A stretch of DNA of 61,203 nt from an uncultured Prochlorococcus sp. (GCA_902571795.1 CACGDL010000004.1:1-61203), one strand, 5' to 3'; numbered from the stretch's first letter, positions 26,014 to 35,800 are shown. The notes: a model not told the origin generated them from the sequence alone. Program-made: numbers and translations.

Positions 26014-27670
26014 TAAATCTTTTTTGAATTGTTTGATCTAACTGTTGTCTAGTATGGCATTCCCAATTTTTATCTTTATCAGGGAAATCATCTCTATAAT
26101 GCCCTCCTCTACTTTCCTCTCTAAATAGACAAGCTTTTAATAAAGTTATGGTGGTTATTTGTCTATTCTTTAAATCAAGTAAAAGATTTAATGCTCTTCT
26201 ATTACGTTCACTAAGTTTTATTTTTTGATCAAATTTTATTTTTTCAAGACTATTTAGTAAATCATTTTTATTTAAATTTTCTATATCATTTTGTATGTAA
26301 TTTAAAAATTTACTCATATTTACCTTATTTCGAGATACACCTAAATTTAACCAACATAGTTTTCTTAGTTCATCAATTTTTTCAGCAATTATAGAAATTT
26401 GATTTTCTTTAGGATCTTGAATATCAAACTCTTGAAATGATCTATCAAATTTTTCAAATTTAGAAAGGTCATTCAACACAATTGAAGACATTTTTCTTGC
26501 GAAAACAAGACACTCCATCAGTGAATTACTTGCCAGTCTATTAGCACCATGCACACCTGTAGAAGCAACTTCTCCAACGGCATATAATCCTTTTCTTGTT
26601 GAAGATGCATTTAGATCAGTTTTAACACCTCCCATCCAATAATGAGCTGCAGGAGCTACAGGAATAACCTCATTTAAAGGGTTAACGCCATAATCCTGAC
26701 ATCGACTTAAGATTGTGGGGAAGCGCTCTACAATTTTTTCTGGGTCAATATAACGAAGATCTAAGCCAACATGGTCTACATTGTTATCATGCATATTTTT
26801 CATAATTGCTCTACTTACCTGATCTCTAGTAGCTAGATCTCGATTTTCAAGATTTTTAACTGGACTTTCACCATTTTTATCAACTAAAATCGCTCCTTCC
26901 CCTCTAAGTGCCTCAGATATTAAGAAGCAAGGTGCACCATAAAATTTTAAAGCTGTAGGGTGAAATTGCACAAACTCTAAATCTTCGATAGCAGCTCCTG
27001 CTTTCCATGCAAGAGCAATCCCTTCACCAGAGGATTGAGCAGGATTTGTTGTATTTGTAAATAAGTGCCCACCCCCACCTGTAGCCAAAACAACAGCTCT
27101 AGATTTAATCCAATATAAATTTGCTCCATCAAGAACCTGAACTCCTCTACATTCTTTATTTTCAATGAGAAGTTCAGTTACTCTTACACCTCTGCAGTGA
27201 AGAATATTTTTTTGATTCTCAATATGATCTTCTAGAACTTCAACTAATGCTCTTCCAGTACGATCTTTAACATGTAAGACTCTTCTTCGTGAATGGGCTG
27301 CTTCCAAGGTAGTAGCTAGTTGATCAGAACTTTGATCAAAAATCATCCCTAAATGCTGCAACCTTTCTACACAACCTGGAGCTTCTCTAACTAGCATTTC
27401 TACAGCTTGAAAATCACATAGTCCATCACCTGCTTTTAAAGTATCCTCAGCATGAAGATCAAATGAATCATCTTGTCTAACAACAGATGCAATTCCTCCT
27501 TGAGCCCATCTACTAGAAGATACCTTACTAGTATTTCTATTTAAAAGAAGCACTTGTAAATTTGAGGGCAATTCAAGACAAGTCATAAGGCCAGCAGCTC
27601 CTGCGCCTATAACGATTACATCCCAATTATTTATTGGTATCGGTTCTTGCGAAAATGGAGGCCTTAACAT
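26003..27670 (-). CDS. nadB: L-aspartate oxidase
   Basis: FAD enzyme turning L-aspartate into iminoaspartate, first step of NAD synthesis. N-terminal VIGAGAAGLMT, then SRWAQGGIASV, the FHPTAL segment, SEALRGEGA and HGANRLASNSL, all typical of NadB and the fumarate-reductase superfamily. 555 residues, normal length. Its start shares one base with the stop of the upstream DUF3120 gene. Not succinate dehydrogenase: it lacks the covalent-flavin His context. Confidence 0.93.
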   Translation of the reverse strand: MLRPPFSQEPIPINNWDVIVIGAGAAGLMTCLELPSNLQVLLLNRNTSKVSSSRWAQGGIASVVRQDDSFDLHAEDTLKAGDGLCDFQAVEMLVREAPGCVERLQHLGMIFDQSSDQLATTLEAAHSRRRVLHVKDRTGRALVEVLEDHIENQKNILHCRGVRVTELLIENKECRGVQVLDGANLYWIKSRAVVLATGGGGHLFTNTTNPAQSSGEGIALAWKAGAAIEDLEFVQFHPTALKFYGAPCFLISEALRGEGAILVDKNGESPVKNLENRDLATRDQVSRAIMKNMHDNNVDHVGLDLRYIDPEKIVERFPTILSRCQDYGVNPLNEVIPVAPAAHYWMGGVKTDLNASSTRKGLYAVGEVASTGVHGANRLASNSLMECLVFARKMSSIVLNDLSKFEKFDRSFQEFDIQDPKENQISIIAEKIDELRKLCWLNLGVSRNKVNMSKFLNYIQNDIENLNKNDLLNSLEKIKFDQKIKLSERNRRALNLLLDLKNRQITTITLLKACLFREESRGGHYRDDFPDKDKNWECHTRQQLDQTIQKRFIKN

Positions 27671-28437
27671 TAAACCAATCCACTAAAAGTTGGTTGCAGA
27701 ATTGCTAAAACAATAAAAATACCATCAACAATTAATGTCGTTTGAATTACGTAACCAGAAACTAAGAGTGCTTTACCACTAGTAGTATTAATTGTGCCAG
27801 AATCTAAAATTTCTTTTGAAATAAACCAAAGTATAAGAGCAATAAAAACGATAATAGATAATGATTTTATTTGAATAAGACTCTCTGAAGTTTTTTGAAG
27901 AATCATGGGTGCATTTTCAGAATCTGCTGTAATTACCTGCCTCCATTGATCCATGATTCCGATTAAAAATATTGTAATGTCAGTAACTGCGGTTCCAAAT
28001 AAAGAAGAGATATAAAAACTTGAACCTATTTTCCAATTAGTACCAAATCCAATTAAAGCTAATGGTAGAACTACAGCTTCAACAGGTATGTGTAGGATAG
28101 GATATGGGCTTAACCATCCCCAGAACAAACATCCACCAAGCCAACTACCTGATATACCAAGTAATAATGAACTTACAATAAACCACTTATTTGATCCTTT
28201 CTGATTCAAAAAAATTGCCACTAAGACAATAACAAAAGTAAAACAAAGAGCACTTATTGGTTCTAATCTAACCCAAGGGGCTTGAACAAAAATAGGTAAA
28301 ATTACAAAGAAAGAAGACCACAATCTTAAAGATATAGGGTTTGATAAAAAACTATTTTCGTATGAATCAACTGTCTTTTGGGATTCATAGTTGAATTTAT
28401 CTTTTACTTCTAAATTTTTTGTAATTAATTCTTTCAA
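27670..28437 (-). CDS. DUF3120-family membrane protein
   Basis: 255 residues with six or seven hydrophobic segments. The pattern FVQAPWVRLEP near residue 50 and GSWLGGCLFWGWL...PYPILHIPVEA near 105-130 matches the cyanobacterial DUF3120 family, function unknown. It is read upstream of nadB with a 1-base overlap. A transport or membrane-enzyme role would be a guess. Confidence 0.8.
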   Translation of the reverse strand: MKELITKNLEVKDKFNYESQKTVDSYENSFLSNPISLRLWSSFFVILPIFVQAPWVRLEPISALCFTFVIVLVAIFLNQKGSNKWFIVSSLLLGISGSWLGGCLFWGWLSPYPILHIPVEAVVLPLALIGFGTNWKIGSSFYISSLFGTAVTDITIFLIGIMDQWRQVITADSENAPMILQKTSESLIQIKSLSIIVFIALILWFISKEILDSGTINTTSGKALLVSGYVIQTTLIVDGIFIVLAILQPTFSGLV

Positions 28438-28455
28438 TGAAAAAGGTTTTTTTAA

Positions 28456-28569
28456 TTAATCTAAATCGTGTTTTAGAAAACTGCGAATGCCATATTTTAA
28501 TAAATAAAAGGCCCATAATTTCAAACCTATATTTAGTTTTTTAAAAGTATTTAATACACTTTGCGTCAT
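28456..28569 (-). CDS. Possible 37-residue small protein
   Basis: A clean ORF in the gap upstream of the DUF3120 gene, ATG at 28569, stop TAA at 28456. The residues are basic and aromatic (KLNIGLKLWAFYLLKYGIRS, then FLKHDLD). The regular aromatic pattern and the lack of any other gene in this 178-base gap favour coding, but I recognise no family. It ends 18 bases before the DUF3120 start and would be in the same operon. Confidence 0.45.
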   Translation of the reverse strand: MTQSVLNTFKKLNIGLKLWAFYLLKYGIRSFLKHDLD

Positions 28570-28615
28570 ATATAAGTTTAGAATAAATACAAGTAAGAGT
28601 ATTTGGCCTTAAATT

Positions 28616-29995
28616 GTGTGGCAAGAAATTAATTACATGGAAGATTCCAGTGATCTTTTGGTTCCTAATATTACTTATAAAATAAACCCTGCAGAAATTG
28701 AAAGTATTGAAGCTAATTCTATTGCTGAAGAAATAGGATTTGAATCAGGTGATTCAATTATTAGTATTAATGGGAAAAAACCAAGAGATTTAATTGATTA
28801 TCAGATTCTGATTAGTGAAGAAATTTTAGACATATCAGTTTTAGATAAAAATCATGAGATTCACAATATAAATATTGAAAAAGATCTAGACGTTAATTTA
28901 GGTATAAATTTTAAAGATGCATTATTTGATTCAATCAAGCAATGCAATAATAGATGTCCATTTTGTTTTATTGATCAGCAGCCAAGTGGTAAAAGAAAAA
29001 GCCTATATATAAAAGATGATGATTATAGATTAAGTTTCCTATATGGCTCTTATTTAACTCTTACTAATTTAAAAAAAGAAGACTGGGAAAGAATTGCTAT
29101 GCAAAAACTTTCCCCACTTTTTATTTCAGTTCATGCTACTGATCCTGCTACAAGAGAAAAATTATTAAAAAATAAAAAAGCAGGAGTGATACTTGATCAA
29201 ATTTCGTGGTTTGAAAAAAACTCTATTCAAATACATGCTCAAATTGTTGTTTGTCCAGATATAAATGATGGGGATATTCTTGAGAAATCAATTTTGGAAC
29301 TTGCTGAATTCTACAAAAAAACCTCTCAAACAGTACTTTCAGTCGCAATAGTTCCTGTAGGACTTACAAAATTTAGACCTGAAAATGATGGATTGAAATC
29401 AATCAGCCCAGAGTACGCAAAAAAAACTATTAAACAAGTAGAAAAAATTCAAGCATCTCTACAAATTACTCTTGGGACTCGTTTTTGTTGGCTAGCAGAC
29501 GAATGGTATTTAATTGCTGGTACAAATTTACCTAGTTACAAAACCTACGAAAATATACCACAAGAATCTAATGGAGTTGGGACTATTAGGAACTTTTTAG
29601 AAGCATTAAGAGAGAAGACTCAAAACCTACCCCAAAAAGTAAAAAAGCCAAAAAAAGTTAGTTGGATTGTTGGTAAATTAGTTTATGAAGCCTTAATTCC
29701 TACAGTTAAGAAATTAAACTTAATTAATGGATTAACAATTAATTTATATGGTTTGCCAAGTATTTATTGGGGTCAAGATCAAGTTGTTACAGGTCTTCTT
29801 ACTGGAGAAGATCTAATTTACGGGCTGAAAAATAAGGATTTAGGAGAAGCTGTTTATATACCATCTATTATGTTAAAAATTAATACTGATTTATTTTTAG
29901 ATGATAAAAATATTCAAGAAGTTGAGAATCAAATAAATACTAAAATTCACGTTCTTGATGATTCAAATGATATTATTAATACTTTGATTGGATAA
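28616..29995 (+). CDS. TIGR03279-type PDZ/radical-SAM/DUF512 protein
   Basis: 459 residues: an N-terminal PDZ-like domain (about 20-75; GFESGDSIISINGKKP), a radical-SAM-type CNNRCPFCFIDQ motif (CxxxCxxC) near residue 105, then the DUF512 domain. This is a family known mainly from cyanobacteria and described as a putative FeS oxidoreductase. Reaction unknown. The GTG at 28616 is used here; the ATG at 28637 could be the true start. Confidence 0.88.
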   Translation: MWQEINYMEDSSDLLVPNITYKINPAEIESIEANSIAEEIGFESGDSIISINGKKPRDLIDYQILISEEILDISVLDKNHEIHNINIEKDLDVNLGINFKDALFDSIKQCNNRCPFCFIDQQPSGKRKSLYIKDDDYRLSFLYGSYLTLTNLKKEDWERIAMQKLSPLFISVHATDPATREKLLKNKKAGVILDQISWFEKNSIQIHAQIVVCPDINDGDILEKSILELAEFYKKTSQTVLSVAIVPVGLTKFRPENDGLKSISPEYAKKTIKQVEKIQASLQITLGTRFCWLADEWYLIAGTNLPSYKTYENIPQESNGVGTIRNFLEALREKTQNLPQKVKKPKKVSWIVGKLVYEALIPTVKKLNLINGLTINLYGLPSIYWGQDQVVTGLLTGEDLIYGLKNKDLGEAVYIPSIMLKINTDLFLDDKNIQEVENQINTKIHVLDDSNDIINTLIG

Positions 29996-30020
29996 TCGAA
30001 TATTTTCGAAACTATAAATC

Positions 30021-31448
30021 ATGCTTAGAAGAGTAATAAATCCTTTCTTATTATTGCCGCTTACTCTAAGTATGAATACCTTTAATGTTTTATCGAGCGA
30101 AATAAAAAATTATATTGATAATGTTTTAGAAGAAAAATCAAATATTACTTTTGTTGATTATCAAGAAATAGAAAAACTTGTATTAAATAATCAAGAATTA
30201 AAATCATTACAAAACCTAGTAGCCTCTGCAAGCTTTAATCTTTCCAGTCAAATTGCCAAAAGATACCCATCCTTAGATTTTCAAGCCAATGGGTTACCAA
30301 AATATGTCGCAGGTAAACAGTACAATAGCAATTTACCTACTTATAAAACATCACAATTTACGGCTAATCCTTCCCTGAATATTAAATGGGATATCATTGC
30401 CCCTCTAAGAGGATCTGAAATTAAAATTGCCAAAACAAATTACAAAATTGCAGAAAATAATTATGAGATTAAGAAAAAAGATTTAATTCAAGAAGCAAGA
30501 ATCAGATATCACAAATACAAAAAGTCATATCAAGATATTCAAAATAAAAAATTCACACTTGACTTATCAATTACAAGTTTAGAAAATGCTAAAGCGAAGC
30601 TAGATGCTGGAATTGGTACAAAATTTGAAGTTCTTGAAGCAGAAGCTCAATTATCTCGAGATCAACAATCACTTAATGAAAAGAAAATAGAACATGAAAT
30701 TAATAAGATTTCTCTTAATGAGATTCTTAATGTTAAGGGAGATTTCGAAACTAATAAAGAGCAAAATCTTATAGGGTTTTGGAACCATAAATTGAATAAG
30801 AATATTAATGCGGGTTTGGATAAAAATCTTTCCTTAAAAAACCTTATTCTTCAAAAATCGATCAAAAAGAGCCAAGCAGAGAGCTTTTTAGCTCAAAATA
30901 AGCCAAATATCTATATTAGTAATTCATTATCTAGTACATTTTCAAAGGGGGACTCTCTAGCAACTAATATCGACTCTGCAGAATCTGGATCTAATTATAC
31001 AAATACCATAAGTCTAAATTTTGCATGGAGTATTTTTGATGGCGGACAAAATAAGAACTCTTACAAATCTAAAATAGCAGATGCAAAATCCGAAAAATAT
31101 GCTTATGCAAATCTGAAAAATGTTTTAACCACAAATATTAGTAAAGCCTATTTAAATCTTAAATTAAATGAAGAAAAAATAATTTCTTCTCTTAAAGAAA
31201 TTGAATCTAGCAAAGAGTCAGTAAGGCTTTCCAGACTTAGATATGATGTCGGAATATCAACTCTAAAAGATGTTCTTGTTAGGCAAAGTGAATTAAGTAA
31301 TGCGAAATCAAAAAATATTAATGCAATATATAATTACAATCTGAATATAGATGAATTAGAAAGATTAACTTTCCTTGATAAAAGTAAAAATTGTTTGGGT
31401 AGTAATAATACTAAAATTAAAGATACAGAGTCTATTTGCAATTTATAA
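30021..31448 (+). CDS. TolC-family outer membrane efflux protein
   Basis: 475 residues with an N-terminal hydrophobic signal (about 6-25) and two OEP repeats: long helices with SLENAKAKLDAGIGTKFEVLEAEAQLSRDQ and a later RLSRLRYDVGISTLKDVLVRQSELSNAK, separated by beta strands. These form the periplasmic channel for type I secretion or RND/MFS efflux. No inner-membrane partner adjoins. The IMPase gene starts 2 bases after its stop. Confidence 0.9.
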   Translation: MLRRVINPFLLLPLTLSMNTFNVLSSEIKNYIDNVLEEKSNITFVDYQEIEKLVLNNQELKSLQNLVASASFNLSSQIAKRYPSLDFQANGLPKYVAGKQYNSNLPTYKTSQFTANPSLNIKWDIIAPLRGSEIKIAKTNYKIAENNYEIKKKDLIQEARIRYHKYKKSYQDIQNKKFTLDLSITSLENAKAKLDAGIGTKFEVLEAEAQLSRDQQSLNEKKIEHEINKISLNEILNVKGDFETNKEQNLIGFWNHKLNKNINAGLDKNLSLKNLILQKSIKKSQAESFLAQNKPNIYISNSLSSTFSKGDSLATNIDSAESGSNYTNTISLNFAWSIFDGGQNKNSYKSKIADAKSEKYAYANLKNVLTTNISKAYLNLKLNEEKIISSLKEIESSKESVRLSRLRYDVGISTLKDVLVRQSELSNAKSKNINAIYNYNLNIDELERLTFLDKSKNCLGSNNTKIKDTESICNL

Positions 31449-31450
31449 AG

Positions 31451-32251
31451 ATGAATCCACCAAATCTAACTAATAAGCAACTAAGTGAATTAGATTCTTT
31501 ATTTGAGTTAGTAACTCAACGTCAAAAAAAAGATTTTGGAAATATTAACGCCAGCAATAAAGCAGATGGATCATTATTAACAAGTTGCGATTTGTGGAGT
31601 GACAAAACAATCGTAGATGGCTTAGCTTCAATAGCTCCGGGTGAGGGCGTCCTTAGTGAAGAAGGGCAAAAGTTAATTCCAAACTCAAAAGCTTATTGGG
31701 TGGTCGATCCACTCGATGGGACAACAAATTTTGCTGCAGGAATTCCTTACTGGTCTATATCAGTAGCAAGGTTTGTTGATGGTAAACCGCAATCTTCTTT
31801 TTTAATAATTCCTACATTGCAAAAAAAGTTTGTATCCATTAAAGGTAAAGGAGTTTGGTTAAATAACCAGAAAATAGATCCTAGCCAAAATAATCATCAG
31901 AGTGAATGCATTTCTTTGTGTAGTAGATCAATTAAAATTTTACAAAAAAAACCTAACTCAGTATTTCCAGGAAAAATAAGACTCTTAGGTGTATCTAGTT
32001 TAAATCTAACGAGTGTAGCGATGGGACAAACTTTTGGAGCAATAGAATCAACCCCAAAGATATGGGATATTGCAGCAGCCTGGCTGCTATTAGAAGAACT
32101 CAATTGTTCTATAGAGTGGTTGGAAAAAGATCCTTTAAAGTTAGTTTCAGGAGAAGACTTGAGCGATGTAAATTTTCCATTAATTGCTTGTAGATCTATA
32201 GATAAAGTTGAAATTTTAAAGCCATGGGGCAATTTATTATTAGAGAAATAG
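31451..32251 (+). CDS. Inositol monophosphatase family protein
   Basis: 266 residues from the ATG at 31451. Family motifs are complete: LSEEG for the first metal ligand, VVDPLDGTTNFAAGIPYWS for metal and phosphate binding, and WDIAAAWLLLEE near the C-terminus. The enzyme hydrolyses a sugar or inositol phosphate with Mg2+. The substrate cannot be told from sequence: inositol-phosphate, histidinol-phosphate or 3'-phosphoadenosine phosphate are options. Follows the TolC gene by 2 bases. Confidence 0.88.
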   Translation: MNPPNLTNKQLSELDSLFELVTQRQKKDFGNINASNKADGSLLTSCDLWSDKTIVDGLASIAPGEGVLSEEGQKLIPNSKAYWVVDPLDGTTNFAAGIPYWSISVARFVDGKPQSSFLIIPTLQKKFVSIKGKGVWLNNQKIDPSQNNHQSECISLCSRSIKILQKKPNSVFPGKIRLLGVSSLNLTSVAMGQTFGAIESTPKIWDIAAAWLLLEELNCSIEWLEKDPLKLVSGEDLSDVNFPLIACRSIDKVEILKPWGNLLLEK

Positions 32252-32342
32252 TTGCATGACAAATAAATCATTGCTTGAAAAATTTCTCAATCAGATACAA
32301 TAAAAAATAAGTAAATAAATAAAATATTTGAATAAAATTAAT

Positions 32343-33257
32343 ATGCATCGAAGTTCAACATGGATACTGAAAAGTTTATGGGGAGCTTGTGAGCGATGGA
32401 GCAAATCTGATTGTGTTGATTTAAGCGCTGCATTTGCTTACTACACACTTCAATCATTTTTTCCTATTCTTCTGATTTCTCTTTCAATAGCTTCGTGGTT
32501 CCTCGGAAAACAAGAAGGATTAGATCAACAAATAATTTCTATTGCAGCGCAGCTTTTACCTCCTTCAGTAGTTGAGTTAGTAGAAACAACGTTATTTAAT
32601 TTGATAGATCAAGGTTTTGGAGCAGGTATTCTTGGGGCTATGTTTTTGCTTTTTACAGCAGGAAATGCATATCTATCTCTTCAAAGAGGTTCAGATAGAC
32701 TTTGGGAGGACGAAATTCCTTCAAAAAAAGCAAATGCTGCTTGGAGAGTGCAAGCTTCAAAGTTTCTTCGAAATAGGGTTGAAGCCTTCTTAATAGTATT
32801 CTTTATTGGTTTTTTAATGGTACTAGATCAGATTAGTGCAAATCTTAGAATGATCCCAAGTAACGTTTTAGAAAATCTTTCAAAATCTAATAATCTTATT
32901 TCTGATTTATTATTAAAGCTGCCGCTATTGCAAGTTGGTCAGTTTGCAATACCACTAATTGGCTTTTCTTTAATGGCTCTCTTATTGCAAGCACTTTTAC
33001 CCAGTAGAAAAGTTCCATTGAAACCACTTTTACCAGGATCTTTTCTTATTGGAATTGGCCTAACCACTTTGAACCTGGCAGTAAGTAAAAGTATTCTCTC
33101 ACTTGGAGTAAGATTTCAAGCGTATGGTTTCATTGGAGGTTTTCTTGTACTTACTTTGTGGGTATGGCTATTAGGAGTTATTTTATATTTTGGACAGTGT
33201 TGGAGCGTCGTTATTGCTAGTATGACCTTAGTTAATAAAAAAAGAAATTATAGATAA
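32343..33257 (+). CDS. YihY/BrkB-family membrane protein
   Basis: 304 residues from the ATG at 32343; a TTG at 32328 is an alternative start. The pattern DCVDLSAAFAYYTLQSFFP at the first span, GNAYLSLQRGSDRLWE and a late YGFIGGFLVLTLWVWL...Y marks the YihY/BrkB family, with about six spans. Roles are poorly known; once misnamed ribonuclease BN. Next gene starts 11 bases downstream. Confidence 0.88.
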   Translation: MHRSSTWILKSLWGACERWSKSDCVDLSAAFAYYTLQSFFPILLISLSIASWFLGKQEGLDQQIISIAAQLLPPSVVELVETTLFNLIDQGFGAGILGAMFLLFTAGNAYLSLQRGSDRLWEDEIPSKKANAAWRVQASKFLRNRVEAFLIVFFIGFLMVLDQISANLRMIPSNVLENLSKSNNLISDLLLKLPLLQVGQFAIPLIGFSLMALLLQALLPSRKVPLKPLLPGSFLIGIGLTTLNLAVSKSILSLGVRFQAYGFIGGFLVLTLWVWLLGVILYFGQCWSVVIASMTLVNKKRNYR

Positions 33258-33268
33258 GAATAACAAAG

Positions 33269-33610
33269 ATGAATTATTTTCTTAAAGCTAATAAAAATCT
33301 TCTTACCTACTCATTAATCATACTTTTCGTTATTCCAATTTTTGGATTTAACTTTTTCATTAGCTTTATTGGAAATATACTACTTCTTTTATTTTTAATT
33401 CCTCTTTTATTATTAGTTTTAGTGTTTATAGGTTTTAACTCATACAAATCTAAAATTAATACATGTAGTAATTGTGGTGCAATTTCATTAGGTTTGAGTG
33501 AAACCTGCATGAGTTGTGGTACAGATTTAAAGCATATAAGTAAGAATAATCAACTAGATAAAAAGCCTAGTGAAAGTACCATTGAGGTAAAGGCAGAAGA
33601 GGTAAAGTGA
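33269..33610 (+). CDS. Membrane protein with C-terminal zinc ribbon
   Basis: 113 residues: two close hydrophobic helices (about 12-32 and 33-57), then a zinc-ribbon with two CxxC pairs, CSNC and CMSC, spaced 15 residues apart (about 68-87). The C-terminus is Lys/Glu-rich. Function unknown; such proteins often sit at the membrane and bind metal or RNA. Convergent with the hli gene, 4 bases apart. Confidence 0.78.
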   Translation: MNYFLKANKNLLTYSLIILFVIPIFGFNFFISFIGNILLLLFLIPLLLLVLVFIGFNSYKSKINTCSNCGAISLGLSETCMSCGTDLKHISKNNQLDKKPSESTIEVKAEEVK

Positions 33611-33614
33611 AATA

Positions 33615-33761
33615 CTAACCTATTCCAATTTGACGAAGAATACTTTGTCCAGTAATTAATTCAGTACCAAGACCAATCAAAATACCCATCATTGCCATAC
33701 GGCCATTCCAAGTTTCAGCAAAATTTACGAAACCAAATCTTTGTTGATTGTCATTATTCAT
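33615..33761 (-). CDS. hli: High-light-inducible protein (Hli/Scp)
   Basis: 48-residue single-helix protein. FGFVNFAETWNGRMAMMG carries the ExxNxR chlorophyll-binding motif of the Hli/LHC superfamily; the rest is the membrane helix and short tail. Such proteins bind chlorophyll and carotenoid and protect photosystem assembly under stress. Confidence 0.93.
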   Translation of the reverse strand: MNNDNQQRFGFVNFAETWNGRMAMMGILIGLGTELITGQSILRQIGIG

Positions 33762-33829
33762 GATTAACTAAATCATATCAAACTCATTTTAACGTTTTAA
33801 GGGAGAATTTATGATAAATAACAAATTTT

Positions 33830-34213
33830 TTATTTAACATGTCTTACACCATCAACAGGTCGATACTCATCTCCAGTTAATTCTTCATACACAATAGCAG
33901 GCAATCCTGTATCAAACATTGTTTGCAATGCCTCTTTTAACATAGGATTCCAACCTCCAGTACTAACTTTTCCATGTCTTACAGTCCAGTCCCAAGTACC
34001 CTTAAGATCTCTAGGTAATCTACCTTCTCTATCTCTTCGAGCGACTAAGTCTAAAGATTCAACTAGACCAACAATTACTGGACTTTTACCGTAAGAAGGA
34101 GTAAGACTTAATTCAAGTCTAACAGGATCTTCTTTAACCATTTTTAAACGAAACCTTGGTGGCAATTTGAGAGATCTTATTACCGCTGAAACAATTTTTG
34201 TTCTTAATTCCAA
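33830..34213 (-). CDS. Conserved cyanobacterial protein, function unknown
   Basis: 127 residues without signal or membrane span. Strongly patterned sequence, including LKLPPRFRLKMVKEDP, RRDREGRLPRDLKGTWDWTV and GGWNPMLKEALQTMFDTGLP. Such a conserved-looking core suggests a structured enzyme or complex subunit, but I cannot name the family. It is 23 bases downstream of the DUF2973 gene and 68 bases upstream of hli in the same orientation. Confidence 0.78.
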   Translation of the reverse strand: MELRTKIVSAVIRSLKLPPRFRLKMVKEDPVRLELSLTPSYGKSPVIVGLVESLDLVARRDREGRLPRDLKGTWDWTVRHGKVSTGGWNPMLKEALQTMFDTGLPAIVYEELTGDEYRPVDGVRHVK

Positions 34214-34236
34214 TTTTTTCCTTAGATGTATTTTGA

Positions 34237-34500
34237 TTAATCAGTTGTTGAACCCTTTTCTTCTAATGTAGAGTCATTATCATTCGAAAATCTTACTGTT
34301 AATAACTCCTCTTCTGTTATGTTACCTGATTTATCTAAAAGTTCTGGATGTATTGTGAATTTTTTTTGTTTAAAACTGGAAGTACTTAAACGTTTATTTT
34401 TATTATCGGATATACCCCAGCCGTTAGACATAACTTTAAAAGCTTTCCACACTAAATAAGTTAAGGCAGCAGAATAGATAATTGGAAATAGAATAGTCAT
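34237..34500 (-). CDS. DUF2973-family small membrane protein
   Basis: 87 residues with one N-terminal membrane helix (about 4-26) and a soluble tail containing HPELLDKSGNITEEELLTVRF, the hallmark of the cyanobacterial DUF2973 family. Function unknown. It is divergent from the HtrA gene (140 bases) and followed closely by the conserved 127-residue gene, so the pair may form an operon. Confidence 0.82.
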   Translation of the reverse strand: MTILFPIIYSAALTYLVWKAFKVMSNGWGISDNKNKRLSTSSFKQKKFTIHPELLDKSGNITEEELLTVRFSNDNDSTLEEKGSTTD

Positions 34501-34640
34501 TGAACTTATAAATTTGTTAGTTATTTTTTTAATATCATAGCCCGAAAAAAAGAAATTTAGCTAATTTAAGTTACTAAATTATTCTCTAGATTCAATTAAT
34601 TAAATTAATAGTTATATTTGAATTACGCTACAATGGTGGA

Positions 34641-35795
34641 TTGACTCTCTCGAAGAACATAAGAAAATCAAAATTGAAAAGATACATCCAAAAGCTATTA
34701 CTAATAGTCTCATTAATTCCAGTAGGTATTACATATCCTGCAAAAGTAATTTCCCAACCATTAAGCAAACCAAAAATTAATGAAGTTAGTTTATTTTCAA
34801 ACAAATCTTTCATAACTAAAGCTGTAGAAAGAACCGGTGCGGCTGTTGTGACAATTGATACTCAAAGATATGTTAAAAAAAGAAATTTTCCAAAAAATTC
34901 CCAACTATTTCTAGACCCATATTTTGAAAGATTTTTTGGATTAGATTTGCCTAACGAAAATCGACCAAGGATAGAGCAAAACCAAGGCAGTGGATTTATA
35001 TTTGCAGATGGACTTGTAATGACCAATGCTCATGTAGTGAATGGATCAGATAAGGTAATTGTTGGTTTAACCAATGGCAAAAAAATAAACGCTAAACTTA
35101 TAGGCCAAGACTCTTTTACTGATTTAGCTGTGCTAAAGATTGAAGGGAAAGGGCCTTGGCCGATAGCAAAATTGGGCGATTCTGCAAAGATTAAAGTTGG
35201 TGATTGGGCTATAGCAGTTGGAAATCCATTCGGACTGGAAAACACAGTTACGCTTGGAATTATTAGTAATCTAAATAGAAACGTAACTCAATTAGGAATA
35301 TATGATAAAAAACTTGAACTAATACAAACAGACGCTGCTATTAATCCTGGCAATTCTGGAGGTCCACTTTTGAATAGCAATGGAGAAGTAATTGGTATAA
35401 ATACGTTGATAAGATCAGGTCCAGGAGCGGGTTTGAGTTTCGCAATCCCAATTAATAAAGCTAAGGAAATTGCCTATCAACTTTTAAAAAATGGGAAAGT
35501 AATACATCCTATGATTGGAATTAGCCTAATAGAAGAAAGTATTTCTGAGAGAAAAAATAATGTCGTAAAAGTTGGATATGTAGTACCGAACAGTCCAGCT
35601 GAAAAAAGTGGAATCAAGATAGATGATATTTTAATAAAAATAGGCAATAAAAATATTGAAACCGCATCAGACGTAATAGAACAAATTAGTAAAAATGGTA
35701 TCAAAAATCAAGTAAATATATTATTGAAGCGTAAAAATAAATTTATTAAATTAAAAGTAATACCAACTGATATTACTAATCTACAAAATAACTAA
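34641..35795 (+). CDS. HtrA/Deg serine protease
   Basis: 384 residues: N-terminal signal or membrane anchor (about 17-40), trypsin-like domain with His131 (TNAHVV), Asp161 (DLAVLKI) and Ser239 (NPGNSGGPLL), then one PDZ domain (about 275-370). Such a protease degrades damaged proteins in periplasm or lumen. Start is TTG at 34641 by ORF extent; no better start upstream. The class (HhoA, HhoB or HtrA) cannot be told by eye. Confidence 0.92.
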   Translation: MTLSKNIRKSKLKRYIQKLLLIVSLIPVGITYPAKVISQPLSKPKINEVSLFSNKSFITKAVERTGAAVVTIDTQRYVKKRNFPKNSQLFLDPYFERFFGLDLPNENRPRIEQNQGSGFIFADGLVMTNAHVVNGSDKVIVGLTNGKKINAKLIGQDSFTDLAVLKIEGKGPWPIAKLGDSAKIKVGDWAIAVGNPFGLENTVTLGIISNLNRNVTQLGIYDKKLELIQTDAAINPGNSGGPLLNSNGEVIGINTLIRSGPGAGLSFAIPINKAKEIAYQLLKNGKVIHPMIGISLIEESISERKNNVVKVGYVVPNSPAEKSGIKIDDILIKIGNKNIETASDVIEQISKNGIKNQVNILLKRKNKFIKLKVIPTDITNLQNN

Positions 35796-35800
35796 AAAAT

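Noticed and set aside
27000..27165. Minus-strand ORF within nadB
   Set aside because: In another frame of nadB and without any plausible start context; shadow of the oxidase gene.
34618..34634. TTGAAT and TACAAT upstream of HtrA as a promoter
   Set aside because: The spacer is only 5 bases and the second box is too close to the TTG start; not a normal promoter.
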